64,000 nucleotides of DNA from Shewanella algae (lineage in GTDB: Bacteria > Pseudomonadota > Gammaproteobacteria > Enterobacterales > Shewanellaceae): the NCBI RefSeq assembly GCF_009183365.2, contig NZ_CP068230.1:3005001-3069000 (forward strand), given 5' to 3'. A program made the position numbers and the translations under genes. Shown one piece after another: positions 35,892 to 43,408 of this stretch (its first letter is position 1; every line of letters begins with the position of its first letter). The notes beneath the pieces were generated by a model. That model saw only the letters and a program-made list of their open reading frames with translations, searched no databases and had not been told where the DNA came from.

Positions 35892-36494
35892 ATGATGAGT
35901 AAGAAATGTTTTAATTTAGGGACCCTATCCGAGGACTTCGACGAGTCTGATTGTATGTTTAAAGAGGTTGATGAGAGAAGTTACTTTTATGCCACCAATG
36001 AATATATACCTTGCTCTTCTATTTCACCCATAACTTGGGAGGATCTAGAGATATCAGATAGTACTGAGATTCCTGATATCGTTGAAAAAGGTGATAAGCT
36101 CGTATCCAAAGAAGTTGCTAAACTAATAATGTCATTTGACCCTTATGGTGTGGAGATATATCCAGCAAGTTTGCTCATTGAAAATGAACTTCTTACAGAA
36201 AGGTACATAGTATCAATAAAGAATGTCATTGACGTTATAGATACTGAGCGTAGTAGAATTATTCAAAATCCAAAGCCCCACCGACCACCTATTGTTTCTC
36301 GTCTAGCTATATGCCCGGAAAAACTCGAGCTTATTCCATTACATAAACGTTTGGTTTTTAGGGTGAAAGAGTCAAATACGGTATTTTTTGATGTTAGTAT
36401 TGTGGAAAAGTTTATCGCTGGCCTTATGAACGGCCATCATAATTTATGTCAAGCAATTCCGTTTGATACATCAGAATTAACCCCAACAATATAA
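35892..36494 (+). CDS. Putative Imm11-like (DUF1629) immunity protein
   Basis: A 200-residue acidic protein. Its AT-rich codon use (AGA, ATA, AAT, TTT) stands out from the GC-richer neighbours, a sign of recent transfer. The pattern LVSKEVAKLIMSFDPYGVEIYPASLL followed by YIVSIKNVIDVIDTERSRI resembles Imm11/DUF1629 immunity proteins, which neutralise toxins of polymorphic (Rhs, T6SS) systems. No toxin gene adjoins. An AAGGCAGA ribosome-binding site precedes two consecutive ATG codons; either may be used. Family assignment is by pattern only. Confidence 0.5.
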   Translation: MMSKKCFNLGTLSEDFDESDCMFKEVDERSYFYATNEYIPCSSISPITWEDLEISDSTEIPDIVEKGDKLVSKEVAKLIMSFDPYGVEIYPASLLIENELLTERYIVSIKNVIDVIDTERSRIIQNPKPHRPPIVSRLAICPEKLELIPLHKRLVFRVKESNTVFFDVSIVEKFIAGLMNGHHNLCQAIPFDTSELTPTI

Positions 36495-36514
36495 GCGCTC
36501 AGAATAGTAAAACG

Positions 36515-36537
36515 TTGGCCGGGTTAACCCCGGCCAA
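36515..36537. terminator. Bidirectional terminator-like hairpin
   Basis: TTGGCCGGG and CCCGGCCAA form a 9-bp stem around TTAAC between two converging genes. The T runs on both sides are short. Confidence 0.6.
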
Positions 36538-36549
36538 ATATCGTGCCAG

Positions 36550-37173
36550 TTACAACAATTCATAACTACCGGCAACCCGGAACCAACCGGCTATGCTGGC
36601 ACGATCTTTATGGGTTGGCAGTACTTCATGGGGGAAACGCTCGCTCAGGAAGATCACCAGAGTGCCCATTCTCGGCGGGATCTGCTCAAGCAGAGCGTCG
36701 TCCTCTTCATAGAGCATCAGCTCGCCACCATCACCCTGTTGCCAGTCGGGGTTAAGGAAAAATACCGTGGTCAAGATCCGGTTGCGACTGCCCCGCAGCG
36801 CATCCAGGTGTTTACGGTAAAAAGTACCAGGGCGATAAAAGGCGTAATGGCTTTCATAATCGAATAGCCCCATAAACAGGCGCCGGTTAAGCCCATGACG
36901 CAAGCACGCCATGTATTCCAAATAGTCGGCATCCGGTTGTTGTGCTTCATTCAACCAGCGGATCCTGTCTGAACGTATCTCCTGCTCGCGAACACGCTCA
37001 TTGCCACGGCCGATTTCAGCCCAGCGAAAACTCTCTACCGGCGAGTGGTTAACCTTATCCAGCAATGCGCTACTCAACGTCTCCGGCAGCACATCCTCAA
37101 GCACTATGTATCCCTTGTCCGTAAGTGCATCGGCAATCCTGTCCAATAGTTCATCGTTTAACAGCGAAACCAA
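36550..37173 (-). CDS. 2-oxoglutarate/Fe(II)-dependent oxygenase
   Basis: A 207-residue prolyl-4-hydroxylase-type dioxygenase. The iron ligands are H122 and D124 in KHLDALRG and H182 in FPHEV; R191 in KDRASIAGWF binds 2-oxoglutarate. FFLNPDW and GDGGELMLY are typical of the SM-20/EGL-9-like family. Bacterial members hydroxylate proteins or small molecules; the substrate is unknown. A promoter and a terminator-like hairpin lie in its upstream region (37236-37312). Confidence 0.85.
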   Translation of the reverse strand: MVSLLNDELLDRIADALTDKGYIVLEDVLPETLSSALLDKVNHSPVESFRWAEIGRGNERVREQEIRSDRIRWLNEAQQPDADYLEYMACLRHGLNRRLFMGLFDYESHYAFYRPGTFYRKHLDALRGSRNRILTTVFFLNPDWQQGDGGELMLYEEDDALLEQIPPRMGTLVIFLSERFPHEVLPTHKDRASIAGWFRVAGSYELL

Positions 37174-37235
37174 ATGGGTATCCTCTCTGAAATGCTGCGG
37201 CTGTTATTGCCTGCTTATTGACAAAGCCACAACCT

Positions 37236-37265
37236 AAAAAGCCCCCACTTGAATAAAGCGGGGGC
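37236..37265 (-). terminator. Intrinsic terminator in the oxygenase-gene leader
   Basis: On the minus strand GCCCCCGC and GTGGGGGC form an 8-position stem (one mismatch) around a 9-nt loop, followed by TTTTTAGG. It sits about 12 nt downstream of the predicted transcription start and 63 nt before the oxygenase ATG. Confidence 0.65.
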
Positions 37266-37283
37266 CGATTCTGATAGCAGCGG

Positions 37284-37312
37284 ATACTAGAGCATTCGAT
37301 TTGGGCTGACAA
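37284..37312 (-). promoter_or_regulatory. Sigma-70 type promoter upstream of the oxygenase gene
   Basis: TTGTCA (-35, 37307-37312) and TAGTAT (-10, 37284-37289) are 17 bp apart on the minus strand. A transcript from here would run into the terminator hairpin within about 15 nt. Confidence 0.5.
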
Positions 37313-37512
37313 TCAAAATAAAACTTTCAATTCATATAGTTACAACACTAACCATCTATTCTCAAAGAGGCTCTTCAAGCTAAACAGGGTGCAAATTCAA
37401 GCGCTTGAGTTGTAGCTTGAATCCATTGATGGGAAAAATCGGCTCGCGCCTGTGGGGAAGTTAATTATCTTCTATACTCTCAAACAGGATTATGACTGTA
37501 AAACAGTGAATT

Positions 37513-38121
37513 ATGGGATCAGAACGTCAACCAACGCGTCAGTTCTATGTTCGTGCCGCCATCATAGCCGCCGAACTGGAAAAGACTCAGGGCCATTGCA
37601 AAGAGATTAATATCATCGCCAGCAATGCCCAGGCGGCATCGATTCGTGCCGGCAGCATGGCGCTGGGCTTTAAGGCGCTGACCCACTCCATCGACGAACT
37701 GGCGCATTTCACCACCCACTCAGCCGCAAGAATCAATCATCTGGCACAGACCATCAGCCGCCTAACCAGCGAGCAGACCCGAGTCCGCAAGGCGATGCTG
37801 CAATTTGCCCGCGCCAGGGAGAAAGCCCGTAAAGCCCGTTATGGCGACAGCATCATGCCGGCGCTGGAGAAGAACAGCCAACACTTTACGGCCCTTGAGC
37901 AGCAGTGCAAACGCCTGAGCCTGGATATTGAATTGCAACTGGAAGAGCTCTGCCAGCAGCTGAAAACCGCTAAAGTGCTGGCCTCGCTGTGCCGCATCGA
38001 AGCCTGCCGGATAAAGCCCGCCGACCAGGCCACTTTCAACCATGTTGCCAACCGGGTCGATGCTGCTGCCGGGGCGATCCGCACTCAGGTAGATAAGGCG
38101 ATTCAATTACTTGAACAATAA
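37513..38121 (+). CDS. Soluble chemoreceptor-tip-like (MCP signalling domain-like) protein
   Basis: A 202-residue, fully helical, cytoplasmic protein with no membrane segment. Residues 30-62 (CKEINIIASNAQAASIRAGSMALGFKALTHSIDELA) follow the chemoreceptor hairpin-tip pattern E-I-x-x-I-A-x-N-A-x-x-A-x-x-A-G-x-x-x-x-G-F-x-x-x-x-x-x-I-x-x-L-A. Several tip residues that contact CheA/CheW differ from consensus, and the descending arm of the usual hairpin is very short. Basic coiled coils follow (ARAREKARKARYG). Its stop lies 12 bp before the diiron-protein gene, so the two are one operon. It may be a scaffold or sensor partner of that protein; function is inferred. Confidence 0.6.
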   Translation: MGSERQPTRQFYVRAAIIAAELEKTQGHCKEINIIASNAQAASIRAGSMALGFKALTHSIDELAHFTTHSAARINHLAQTISRLTSEQTRVRKAMLQFARAREKARKARYGDSIMPALEKNSQHFTALEQQCKRLSLDIELQLEELCQQLKTAKVLASLCRIEACRIKPADQATFNHVANRVDAAAGAIRTQVDKAIQLLEQ

Positions 38122-38133
38122 GGGAGTACAGGG

Positions 38134-38871
38134 ATGAAGAGCCAACTCTTGTTGGAAACCCATAGCCACAAATGGATCTATTTTGGCCGGGATCCGGACA
38201 AACCCGACGGCATCATAGACACCAATCAATATATGTTGGTCACTGCCGAGCAGGCTCTGCTGATGGACCCAGGTGGCATAGAGCTATTTGCCCCCATGCT
38301 GGCCAATGTGGTTTGCCACATTCCCATAGAGCAGCTCACCCATCTATTCGCATCCCATCAGGATCCCGATATCATCTCCTCCCTGGGGCTGTGGGATCAG
38401 ACTCTGGAGCGGGCCCAGCTGCACGCGCCCTGGATTTGGGAAGGTTTCATCCGCCATTTCGGGATGGAGCATATCCAATACCAGGCCATTAAAGATCAAG
38501 GCGGCAAGCTGACGCTCGATGGCGTAGAGGTGCAGTTTATCCCGGCCCATTATCTGCACGCTTCCGGCAATTTTCATGTCTACGACCCTGTCGGCAAAGT
38601 GCTAATGTCGGGCGATATAGGTGCGGCACTGGAAGACACGGATGCCGGGCTATTTGTCGATGACTTTGGCCGTCACACCGAGAAGATGCGCTTTTTCCAT
38701 CAAAGATGGATGCCCTCCAACCGCGCCAAGCAGGACTGGATAGCCAGAGTGAGAGAGCTGGAGCTGGACTATTTATGTCCGCAGCACGGGCGGATATTCA
38801 GGGGCGAGCAGATACCTGAGTTTCTCGACTGGTTCGAGCGCCTGGAAGTGGGGGTTGCGGTAGGCAACTGA
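38134..38871 (+). CDS. Oxygen-binding diiron (ODP-type) metallo-beta-lactamase-fold protein
   Basis: A 245-residue MBL-fold protein with a flavodiiron-type metal site but no flavodoxin domain. Apparent ligands are H75, D77 and D79 in SHQDPD, H139 in PAHYLH, D161 in MSGDIG and H218 in CPQHGR; their spacing follows the HxExD...H...D...H pattern of flavodiiron proteins and ODP. The usual glutamate is an aspartate (D77). ODP from Treponema senses oxygen through its diiron site and feeds the chemotaxis system. Cotranscription with a chemoreceptor-like protein supports a similar role here. GGGAG precedes the start. Confidence 0.78.
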   Translation: MKSQLLLETHSHKWIYFGRDPDKPDGIIDTNQYMLVTAEQALLMDPGGIELFAPMLANVVCHIPIEQLTHLFASHQDPDIISSLGLWDQTLERAQLHAPWIWEGFIRHFGMEHIQYQAIKDQGGKLTLDGVEVQFIPAHYLHASGNFHVYDPVGKVLMSGDIGAALEDTDAGLFVDDFGRHTEKMRFFHQRWMPSNRAKQDWIARVRELELDYLCPQHGRIFRGEQIPEFLDWFERLEVGVAVGN

Positions 38872-38938
38872 GTAAAATAGCTTGATGCCATGAGCTTAGC
38901 CCATGGCAAGTTTTCCGCCATTGAGTGTTCGGCAGCTA

Positions 38939-39487
38939 TCAGAGATAGCGGGCAAAGGCGCTGCCCTCTTTGGTGGCTTTGAGCGGCGCTTCAACCACAG
39001 GAGTGCCCAGATAGAGAAAGCCCACTATCTGATCGCTGCCATCGAGCCCCAACGCCGTATTGACCGTAGAGTCAAAGGCAAAGGTACCAGTGCGCCATAT
39101 TCCGCCCAGCCCCTGGGCAAATGCGGCCTGCTGCATCGCCATCACGGCGCAGCCGGCTGCCAATTGCTGCTCCAACTCAGGGACCTTGGGATGATCTTTG
39201 GTCTTGGCAACCACAGTGATCACCATAGGCGCCCTGAGCGGCATACCGGCAGCCTTGTTGATAAAGCCCTCGTCGGCACCATCTGCTGTTGCGGCCGCCA
39301 CAAAAATATCCGCCAGGCGATTGAGCCCTTCGCCGGTAGCAATAATAAACTCCCAGGGCGCCAGGCCACCGTGATCCGGTACTCTGGCCGCAGCATCCAG
39401 GATAATTTTCAGTTGCGCCTCATTCGGCGCCGGAGCCTGCAGTCGTGGACATGATTGACGGGTAAGAAGAAGAGTAAGTGCGTCCAA
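38939..39487 (-). CDS. YdjA-type nitroreductase family protein
   Basis: A 182-residue FMN-dependent nitroreductase of the minimal YdjA type: DALTLLLTRQS at the N-terminus, ARVPDHGGLAPWEFII, GCAVMAMQQAAFAQGLGGIWRTG and IVGFLYLGTP. The open frame extends far upstream, but the family length and a GAGGA 7 nt before the TTG at 39487 set the start there. It would reduce nitro-compounds or quinones with NAD(P)H as a dimer. The physiological substrate is unknown. Confidence 0.88.
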   Translation of the reverse strand: MDALTLLLTRQSCPRLQAPAPNEAQLKIILDAAARVPDHGGLAPWEFIIATGEGLNRLADIFVAAATADGADEGFINKAAGMPLRAPMVITVVAKTKDHPKVPELEQQLAAGCAVMAMQQAAFAQGLGGIWRTGTFAFDSTVNTALGLDGSDQIVGFLYLGTPVVEAPLKATKEGSAFARYL

Positions 39488-39587
39488 TGCGCGATCCTCA
39501 GCTGAGATATCAATGACTTCACAGGATACCAAATCCGCCCCGGATCGCCAGAGGCAAAAAAGCCGGACGACTTGTTTTAAGCAACAA

Positions 39588-40199
39588 TCAGCCGAGGTTA
39601 GCGGTTTTGGGCAGCCATTTACGGCCAATAAAATAGTCCACACTGGTGTAACGGCCGCCGCCCATAAACAGCAATACCAACAGCATAATGAAATAGGTGG
39701 CCGCAAACTCAATGCCGTTGTTGAGGATCACCAGGTTACCCGAACTGGTAAGCCAGTCGTAATTGCCGTGCTCCTGCAGTATCCCCTTGGCCCGCTCAAG
39801 CTTCTCCACCGAAGCCATCACCCTGTCGTTTGCGAGCCAGGATGAGGGGTCGGCAATCGCCAGCCAGCCGTTGGACCAGTGCACACTGAAGGCCGCCACC
39901 AACATGGTAATACTCATGGGGATAGCTACCAGCCGAGTGGCCAACCCGAGCAGAAGCAACAAGCCACCAAAAAATTCGGTCCCGGCCGCCAGCGCCACCA
40001 TCACTTCAGGCATGGGCAAGCCCAGCCCCCAGTCCGGATTACCGAACCAGGCCGCTGTGTCGCTGAAGTGGCTGAGTTTATTGTAACCGGCCTGCACCAG
40101 CACCGGCGCCAGATAGAGCCGCAATGCCAAAGGTGCCAGGGCATCGAAGTGGCGCAGTGATTTCAAAAATGCCGCATAGGTTTGAATGATGGCTTGCAT
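39588..40199 (-). CDS. DoxX-family membrane protein
   Basis: A 203-residue inner-membrane protein with four hydrophobic segments and the DoxX signature LALRLYLAPVLVQAGYNKL and GTEFFGGLLLLLGLATRLVAIPMSI. An insert between helices 3 and 4 (about residues 108-160) is larger than in minimal DoxX. Members are linked to sulfur and oxidative metabolism, but the biochemical role is unclear. Its promoter would lie in the 40200-40456 spacer, which also holds two imperfect 25-bp direct repeats (40402-40451). Confidence 0.85.
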   Translation of the reverse strand: MQAIIQTYAAFLKSLRHFDALAPLALRLYLAPVLVQAGYNKLSHFSDTAAWFGNPDWGLGLPMPEVMVALAAGTEFFGGLLLLLGLATRLVAIPMSITMLVAAFSVHWSNGWLAIADPSSWLANDRVMASVEKLERAKGILQEHGNYDWLTSSGNLVILNNGIEFAATYFIMLLVLLFMGGGRYTSVDYFIGRKWLPKTANLG

Positions 40200-40456
40200 G
40201 AAAACCTCCTTATTCGGGGAGTATTCCTGTCATGCTGCAGTTGACCCGGCAATAAGCGATTTTATTTCAGTCTTTAGTTTAGAAAGGTGCGAACAAGCCC
40301 CATGTCTGCTCTGCGTCCACTTAAGGGCCTGGATGCAAGACGTGGTTCGCGGGCAAATGGTCCAATGCCCGTTCTACAGACCAAAGACCCGCTTTACGAC
40401 CACATAAGCTCAGGGTTATGTCTGCCTCATAAGCTCAGGGCTGTGCCAACTCAAGG

Positions 40457-41296
40457 CTATGCCTGACTCAGCTCATCCAGATCGTCAATCAAGTTGCCCA
40501 GCTTACGCTTGAAGTGCTTTTGCTGGCGCGCACTCAGGCTCTGGTGCAGTTGCAACAACAGCATGCCGAAGTTTTCCGTGTTTTGCGCCAATTTCTGCTT
40601 GTGCACATCAGACTTGAGCTCATCGGGCGATGTCATCAGCAGCCGCAAGCGCTGCGCCAACAAGTCAGAATCACTGCGTTGCAGCAATGCTTGTTTGAAC
40701 TGCCGGAGCCACTCGTGACGATACTCGAGCCACATATCCAGGGTCGCCAGTCGGCGGCTGTTGTGCTCATGGATCAGGGCCTTTTGCTGCTCACTCAAAC
40801 GCCCCAGCCAATCGGCAAACAGCTCCTCCAGCCGTTCATCCGCATCTTTAATCAGTTGTTCCTGGTTCTTGTCCTTGTATTCATCCACCAGCTCCTGCTC
40901 ATCGGCCTCCAGTTTGGCAATCACCTGCGCGACCTGCTTGTCACTCAAAGAAGCGATAAGGGGCAAAAGATCGTCAAACACCTGGGCAAACAGCCGAAAC
41001 CAGTGATCTCTTGCCATATCCACATGATGGCGCCAACTCTGTGGCGTTAAAGTACCATCGGCAAGCTCGGTTTGCAGCGTTTTTAGCTGGGCACTGTATC
41101 TGGGTAACTCCTGGCTGCGATGCCAGACGAGAAAAGGGTCGAGAATGGCGTCAAACGCCTGCTCCTGTTGCCGGTCGAGAGTGACATAATCTTCCAGCTG
41201 CCACTCTATGGCCCAATCGAGGAAATAATAGCTGACCTTGGTGGAGCAGGCACTGAGCGCAATAAGCAGCGCCAGGGCAATAACAATGCGTTTCAT
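40457..41296 (-). CDS. DUF6279 family lipoprotein
   Basis: A 279-residue helical lipoprotein with lipobox IALSAC (Cys17) followed by STKVSYYFLDWAIEWQLEDYVTLDRQQ, the characteristic start of DUF6279. The rest is charged alpha-helix, in part coiled coil. The function of the family is unknown; anchoring to the outer membrane is likely since Ser follows the cysteine. Confidence 0.82.
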   Translation of the reverse strand: MKRIVIALALLIALSACSTKVSYYFLDWAIEWQLEDYVTLDRQQEQAFDAILDPFLVWHRSQELPRYSAQLKTLQTELADGTLTPQSWRHHVDMARDHWFRLFAQVFDDLLPLIASLSDKQVAQVIAKLEADEQELVDEYKDKNQEQLIKDADERLEELFADWLGRLSEQQKALIHEHNSRRLATLDMWLEYRHEWLRQFKQALLQRSDSDLLAQRLRLLMTSPDELKSDVHKQKLAQNTENFGMLLLQLHQSLSARQQKHFKRKLGNLIDDLDELSQA

Positions 41297-41351
41297 CCAT
41301 TAAATACTTTAAGTTGGCTAAGGCCAGGCGACAGCTTCTTCCCTGCCTGAC

Positions 41352-42434
41352 TCATTGATGCTTTACAAGATGCCAGAAGTCATCAAACCAGTCGAGATAA
41401 GACTGCTGCTGATTGTCCCAGGCCATCTGCAAGGCCCAGCAGCAGGCAAACAGCCAGTAGACATCGACGGCGGCAGCCACGGCCAGGTGGGCATCGCCGG
41501 TTAAATGCGGATGCTGCTCAAGATAGTGATAGATGAGCCACTGCTGCCCCTCGGCGCTCAGCAGATGGGATGACAGCACCCCGGCCAACTCAAACAGCGG
41601 ATGGGAAGCGCAGGCATATTCAAAATCGACGCACTTGAGTCCATCCTCGGCCAGCAGCAGATTATGAGGATTGAGATCCCTGTGACAATACTGAGGCCTC
41701 AGCAGACAGGCTTCCAGCCGAGCGTTGCACTGCTCGAATAACCCTTGGGCCGAGTGAAGTTGCATAAGCCGCTGTTGCCAGCTTGAAGGCTGCCCCCGGC
41801 TCAGTGCCATATCATCGAGCCGCTCCAGATAGATGCGCCACTGCTCGGCAACACTGATTTCGAGCTTGGGAGCCGGCAATGCTCTCAGCCCCAGCAGCAA
41901 CTCCAGCAGTAAGGCCTGAGGGGATTTGCCTTGCTTGGCTCCCAATACAGCGCCTGAGCCCAATTCATGTTTAGGCTCATGTTTAGAATCATGTTTACGC
42001 TCAGGCAGGCTAGAGAGGCTCTTTGAGTTTGCATAGGCTTTCTGAGCCGCGCGTGCGATCTCGGTCGCGCCTTTGGATGCGAGTAACTGCTGCCAGTTGG
42101 CTTGCGGCGCTTGTTCGATAAAGCGGCTCAGATATAACCCCTTGTCAGCGCTGACCCAAATCAGCCCTGGTGCCAGGTTCGCCTTCTCGGCAACCCGCCA
42201 ACATGCCAGTTCGTTGTTTCTGTCGCAGATACGGTCTGAGCCCGGGGAATTGACTCTCAGCACCAATGACTCGCTACCGGCCTGCAAGAACCAGTTTTGG
42301 TTGCTTAGCCCAAGGGTGAGCGGCTTGGCCCCCTCAAGCGGCCACAACTGTAGCCGCTTGAGGGCGGCGTTGAGCTCGCAGCTCAAACCTTCACCCAGAC
42401 TGGTTTCAAGTGCTGTCAGCGGTTTGCCTTTCAT
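41352..42434 (-). CDS. thiK: Aminoglycoside-phosphotransferase-fold kinase, probable thiamine kinase (ThiK-like)
   Basis: A 360-residue APH/choline-kinase fold protein. The catalytic loop is HRDLNPHNLLL (H-x-D-x-x-x-x-N) and the metal-binding motif is VDFEYA. It is the last gene of a TPP-riboswitch operon and its ATG overlaps the permease stop (ATGA), so phosphorylation of imported thiamine to thiamine monophosphate is the best inference. A tandem 12-bp repeat inside the gene (41965-42000) codes for a Lys-His-rich insert (KHDSKHEPKHEL). It is longer than E. coli ThiK. Confidence 0.78.
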   Translation of the reverse strand: MKGKPLTALETSLGEGLSCELNAALKRLQLWPLEGAKPLTLGLSNQNWFLQAGSESLVLRVNSPGSDRICDRNNELACWRVAEKANLAPGLIWVSADKGLYLSRFIEQAPQANWQQLLASKGATEIARAAQKAYANSKSLSSLPERKHDSKHEPKHELGSGAVLGAKQGKSPQALLLELLLGLRALPAPKLEISVAEQWRIYLERLDDMALSRGQPSSWQQRLMQLHSAQGLFEQCNARLEACLLRPQYCHRDLNPHNLLLAEDGLKCVDFEYACASHPLFELAGVLSSHLLSAEGQQWLIYHYLEQHPHLTGDAHLAVAAAVDVYWLFACCWALQMAWDNQQQSYLDWFDDFWHLVKHQ

Positions 42435-43081
42435 GCCGCACCGCTTTCAAGCTGTGAGGAGTCGCGACCGCGGGACTCCTGGGCTCTGGCGCGCCAGATA
42501 AAGTATCCGGCTACCGCCATCCCCACGTAGAGCACAAACAAGAGTGAGGTCAACATCAAGCCCTTGCTTAAATAGAGATAGATGGACACCAGATCAATAA
42601 CCACCCAATAGAGCCAGTTTTCCAGCACCTTGCGCGCCACCAGAAAAGTCGTCATCACAGCAAAACAGCTGGTTGCTGCATCCAGGTAGGGAAAGGCTGC
42701 CTGAGTGAAAGTCGCCATCATATGACCGACAAACAGAGACACCAACCCAGTCAACAAAATCAGTACCAGGTGCCGCTGCCAGGGCCAGGAGGTCACGGCC
42801 ACTCCTTGATGGTTTTCCCCACCCCGGCGCCAGAGCCAGTATCCGTACAGCGCCATCGCCATGTAATAGACGTTGAGCACTGACTCCATCAGCAGCGCGA
42901 CTTTCCAGAACAGCACAGTGTAGATGGCGGTGCTGGCAAAGGCTGCCGCCCAACACCAGATATTGGCTTTCATGGCCAGCAGCAGATAGGCCAAGGCCAA
43001 TACCACAGCTACCGCTTCCCAGGCGCCCATACCCTGGGCCTGAGAGCCGGCCTCGGCGAGCCAGTGCCAGAATTCACTCAT
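42431..43081 (-). CDS. pnuT: PnuC-family transporter, probable thiamine permease PnuT
   Basis: A 216-residue inner-membrane protein of the PnuC/SWEET-like vitamin transporter family, with about seven hydrophobic segments. The block WCWAAAFASTAIYTVLFWKVALLMESVLNVYYMAMALYGYWLWRR is diagnostic. Family members carry nicotinamide riboside, riboflavin or thiamine by facilitated diffusion. The TPP riboswitch at the start of this operon points to thiamine (PnuT), trapped by the downstream kinase. Confidence 0.85.
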   Translation of the reverse strand: MSEFWHWLAEAGSQAQGMGAWEAVAVVLALAYLLLAMKANIWCWAAAFASTAIYTVLFWKVALLMESVLNVYYMAMALYGYWLWRRGGENHQGVAVTSWPWQRHLVLILLTGLVSLFVGHMMATFTQAAFPYLDAATSCFAVMTTFLVARKVLENWLYWVVIDLVSIYLYLSKGLMLTSLLFVLYVGMAVAGYFIWRARAQESRGRDSSQLESGAA

Positions 43082-43084
43082 GGG

Positions 43085-43345
43085 TTATTCCCTGTGGCCC
43101 AAGTTCAGCTCACCGCCGATAAATTTACAGACAAACACCGCCTTGCCAAATTTCTCGTGCGCTGCCTGCATCTCGGTGGCCAGCATGGCCATCACCTCGG
43201 CATAATCACCGCACACCTGAGTCGCCATGGCATTGGTGGTTCTCTCTATGTTGGCATAACTGTCCAGGCGCTTGATAAACCATTGAATAGGCTCCAGATA
43301 CTCATCGTGGAGCGGATACATGCTGATTTCGGCAGTTAACTTCAT
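43085..43345 (-). CDS. YkoF-like thiamine-binding domain protein
   Basis: An 86-residue protein resembling a single YkoF/MTH1187-type ferredoxin-like domain (MKLTAEISMYPLHDEYLEPIQWFIKRL ... EVMAMLATEMQAAHEKFGKAVFVCKFI). YkoF binds thiamine or its pyrimidine part. It has no signal peptide. The ATG at 43345 follows ACAGGAGATGTAAA; the longer frame upstream is not needed. It lies between the receptor and permease genes of the riboswitch operon, which supports a role in thiamine handling. Confidence 0.72.
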   Translation of the reverse strand: MKLTAEISMYPLHDEYLEPIQWFIKRLDSYANIERTTNAMATQVCGDYAEVMAMLATEMQAAHEKFGKAVFVCKFIGGELNLGHRE

Positions 43346-43365
43346 TTTACATCTCCTGTAATGAA

Positions 43366-43389
43366 CCGGGGCGCTGCAACACGCCCCGG
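43366..43389 (-). other. Stable intercistronic hairpin in the thiamine operon
   Basis: CCGGGGCG and CGCCCCGG form a perfect 8-bp stem with an 8-nt loop between the receptor and YkoF-like genes. No T run follows, so it is more likely an mRNA stability or processing element than a terminator. Confidence 0.5.
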
Positions 43390-43408
43390 CCGACAACGGC
43401 TTATGCCA

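Larger units (their letters stand above)
37174..37512. other. Intergenic region between the oxygenase gene and the MCP-like gene
   Basis: A 339-bp spacer between divergent genes. It contains a good minus-strand promoter and an intrinsic terminator (both listed) that together would give a very short transcript or an attenuated leader for the oxygenase gene. AT-rich sequence at 37310-37370 may hold the rightward promoter. No open frame is convincing. Confidence 0.5.

Noticed and set aside
39488..39712. N-terminal extension of the nitroreductase
   Set aside because: Family members begin at the DALTLLL block; the extension is antisense to the DoxX 3' end and lacks conserved features.
40402..40451. 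Two imperfect direct repeats (CATAAGCTCAGGG units) considered as a CRISPR fragment
   Set aside because: There are only two to three decayed copies, with no uniform spacers and no cas genes; this is simple local duplication.
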